From assembly GCA_900550955.1 (NCBI GenBank), contig URUF01000017.1, positions 1-40,927 of the forward strand: a stretch of 40,927 nt of DNA. Reading direction: 5' to 3'. Shown piece after piece: positions 40,592 to 40,927 of this stretch (within the stretch, counting starts at the first letter, position 1; each line of letters opens with the position of its first letter). The notes under the pieces are model-generated. The model saw nothing but the letters and a program-made list of their open reading frames with translations. It did not search any database and was not told the DNA's origin. Both the position numbers and the translations under genes were made by a program. This DNA is from an uncultured Eubacteriales bacterium. GTDB lineage: Bacteria > Bacillota > Clostridia > Christensenellales > Aristaeellaceae.

Positions 40592-40903
40592 ATGCAGCCT
40601 TCCCCCAACGGCCGCCTTTGGGTGCGCCTGATGAAGCGCCACCGCGTGGAGCGCGACGCCACCGTTCCCTGTACCCGCGACGATCCCGATGCCGCCCTGC
40701 GCGAGCTGTTGCCCAAAATGGACTTGAGCCAGCCCGTATGGCTGCCCCGGCACCGCGCCGACTGGAACGCATACGCCCTCGCCCGCTTCACGCCCGACCA
40801 TTTTATGGAGCCCGTATCCTTTGATTTTATGGAAATCAGCTACATCTTTCCCGAGGACGAAAAAAAGCGGGCCCGCAGAAGGAACCCGCTAGAGGACGTA
40901 TGA
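40592..40903 (+). CDS. Small conserved protein, unknown function
   Basis: 103 aa, soluble and charged. The pattern LWVRLMKRHRVERDATVPCTRDDPDAALRE...LDLSQPVWL-like segment followed by RFTPDHFMEPVSFDFMEISYIF resembles short uncharacterised proteins widespread in Clostridia. No catalytic motif is evident; the single Cys in TVPCTRDD is conserved in those I recall. AAGGAGG precedes the ATG. Its stop overlaps the next ATG (ATGA), so the next gene is coupled to it. Confidence 0.75.
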   Translation: MQPSPNGRLWVRLMKRHRVERDATVPCTRDDPDAALRELLPKMDLSQPVWLPRHRADWNAYALARFTPDHFMEPVSFDFMEISYIFPEDEKKRARRRNPLEDV

Positions 40904-40927
40904 CAAAGCAGGCCCTTTCCCGCCGGT
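40900..40927 (+). CDS. Start of a further gene, cut by the window edge
   Basis: ATG at 40900 overlaps the preceding stop (ATGA) and has AGAGG just upstream. Only MTKQALSRR is visible, too little to identify the product. Confidence 0.5.

Overview
The window reads as a GC-rich, anaerobic, spore-forming member of the Firmicutes (class Clostridia). Support comes from the sporulation protease gene spoIVB, an oxygen-sensitive class III ribonucleotide reductase (nrdD), type III glutamine synthetase, zinc-type S14, L36 and L24 ribosomal proteins, strong AAGGAGG ribosome-binding sites and the classic S10-spc gene order. An uncultured gut or rumen lineage near Christensenellales would fit, but that is only an impression. 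No tRNA, rRNA, CRISPR array, insertion sequence or phage gene was recognised.

Layout. (1) 1-3787, minus strand: nrdD then spoIVB. They are separated by a hairpin that also covers the spoIVB ribosome-binding site. The nrdD promoter carries two NrdR-like boxes on its -35 and -10 elements and is preceded by DnaA-box-like repeats. (2) 4297-6254: a small DUF4342 protein (+), then a coupled GNAT acetyltransferase / YgjP-type metalloprotease pair (-). (3) 6485-19373, minus strand: a 27-gene S10-spc ribosomal block from rpsJ to rpmJ, including secY, adk, map, a KOW protein and infA. It has a structured leader and a structured gap at the S10/spc boundary. It ends in a terminator directly after rpmJ, so rpsM-rpsK-rpsD-rpoA-rplQ are not here. 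(4) 19940-24071, plus strand: a DUF362/ferredoxin protein and uvrA. (5) 24173-29769, minus strand: a sugar-uptake operon (DeoR-type regulator, solute-binding protein, two permeases, sugar isomerase/epimerase-like TIM barrel, metallo-beta-lactamase-fold enzyme) with no ABC ATPase. (6) 30253-34350, minus strand: a nitrogen operon, type III glutamine synthetase followed by an ammonium transporter fused to a PII sensor domain. A strong promoter and an attenuator-like leader precede it. (7) 34390-40521, minus strand: a divergent GH127-like protein, a tRNA-dihydrouridine synthase and two coupled secreted proteins of unknown function. (8) 40592-40927, plus strand: a small conserved protein and the first codons of the next gene.

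How the parts work together. Block 3 makes much of the ribosome plus the translocon, adenylate kinase and initiator-methionine processing. Block 6 captures, senses and assimilates ammonium. Block 5 imports and processes an unidentified sugar under local repression. The least described parts are the glutamine synthetase leader, the Amt-PII fusion, the sugar operon and the secreted pair coupled to the dihydrouridine synthase.
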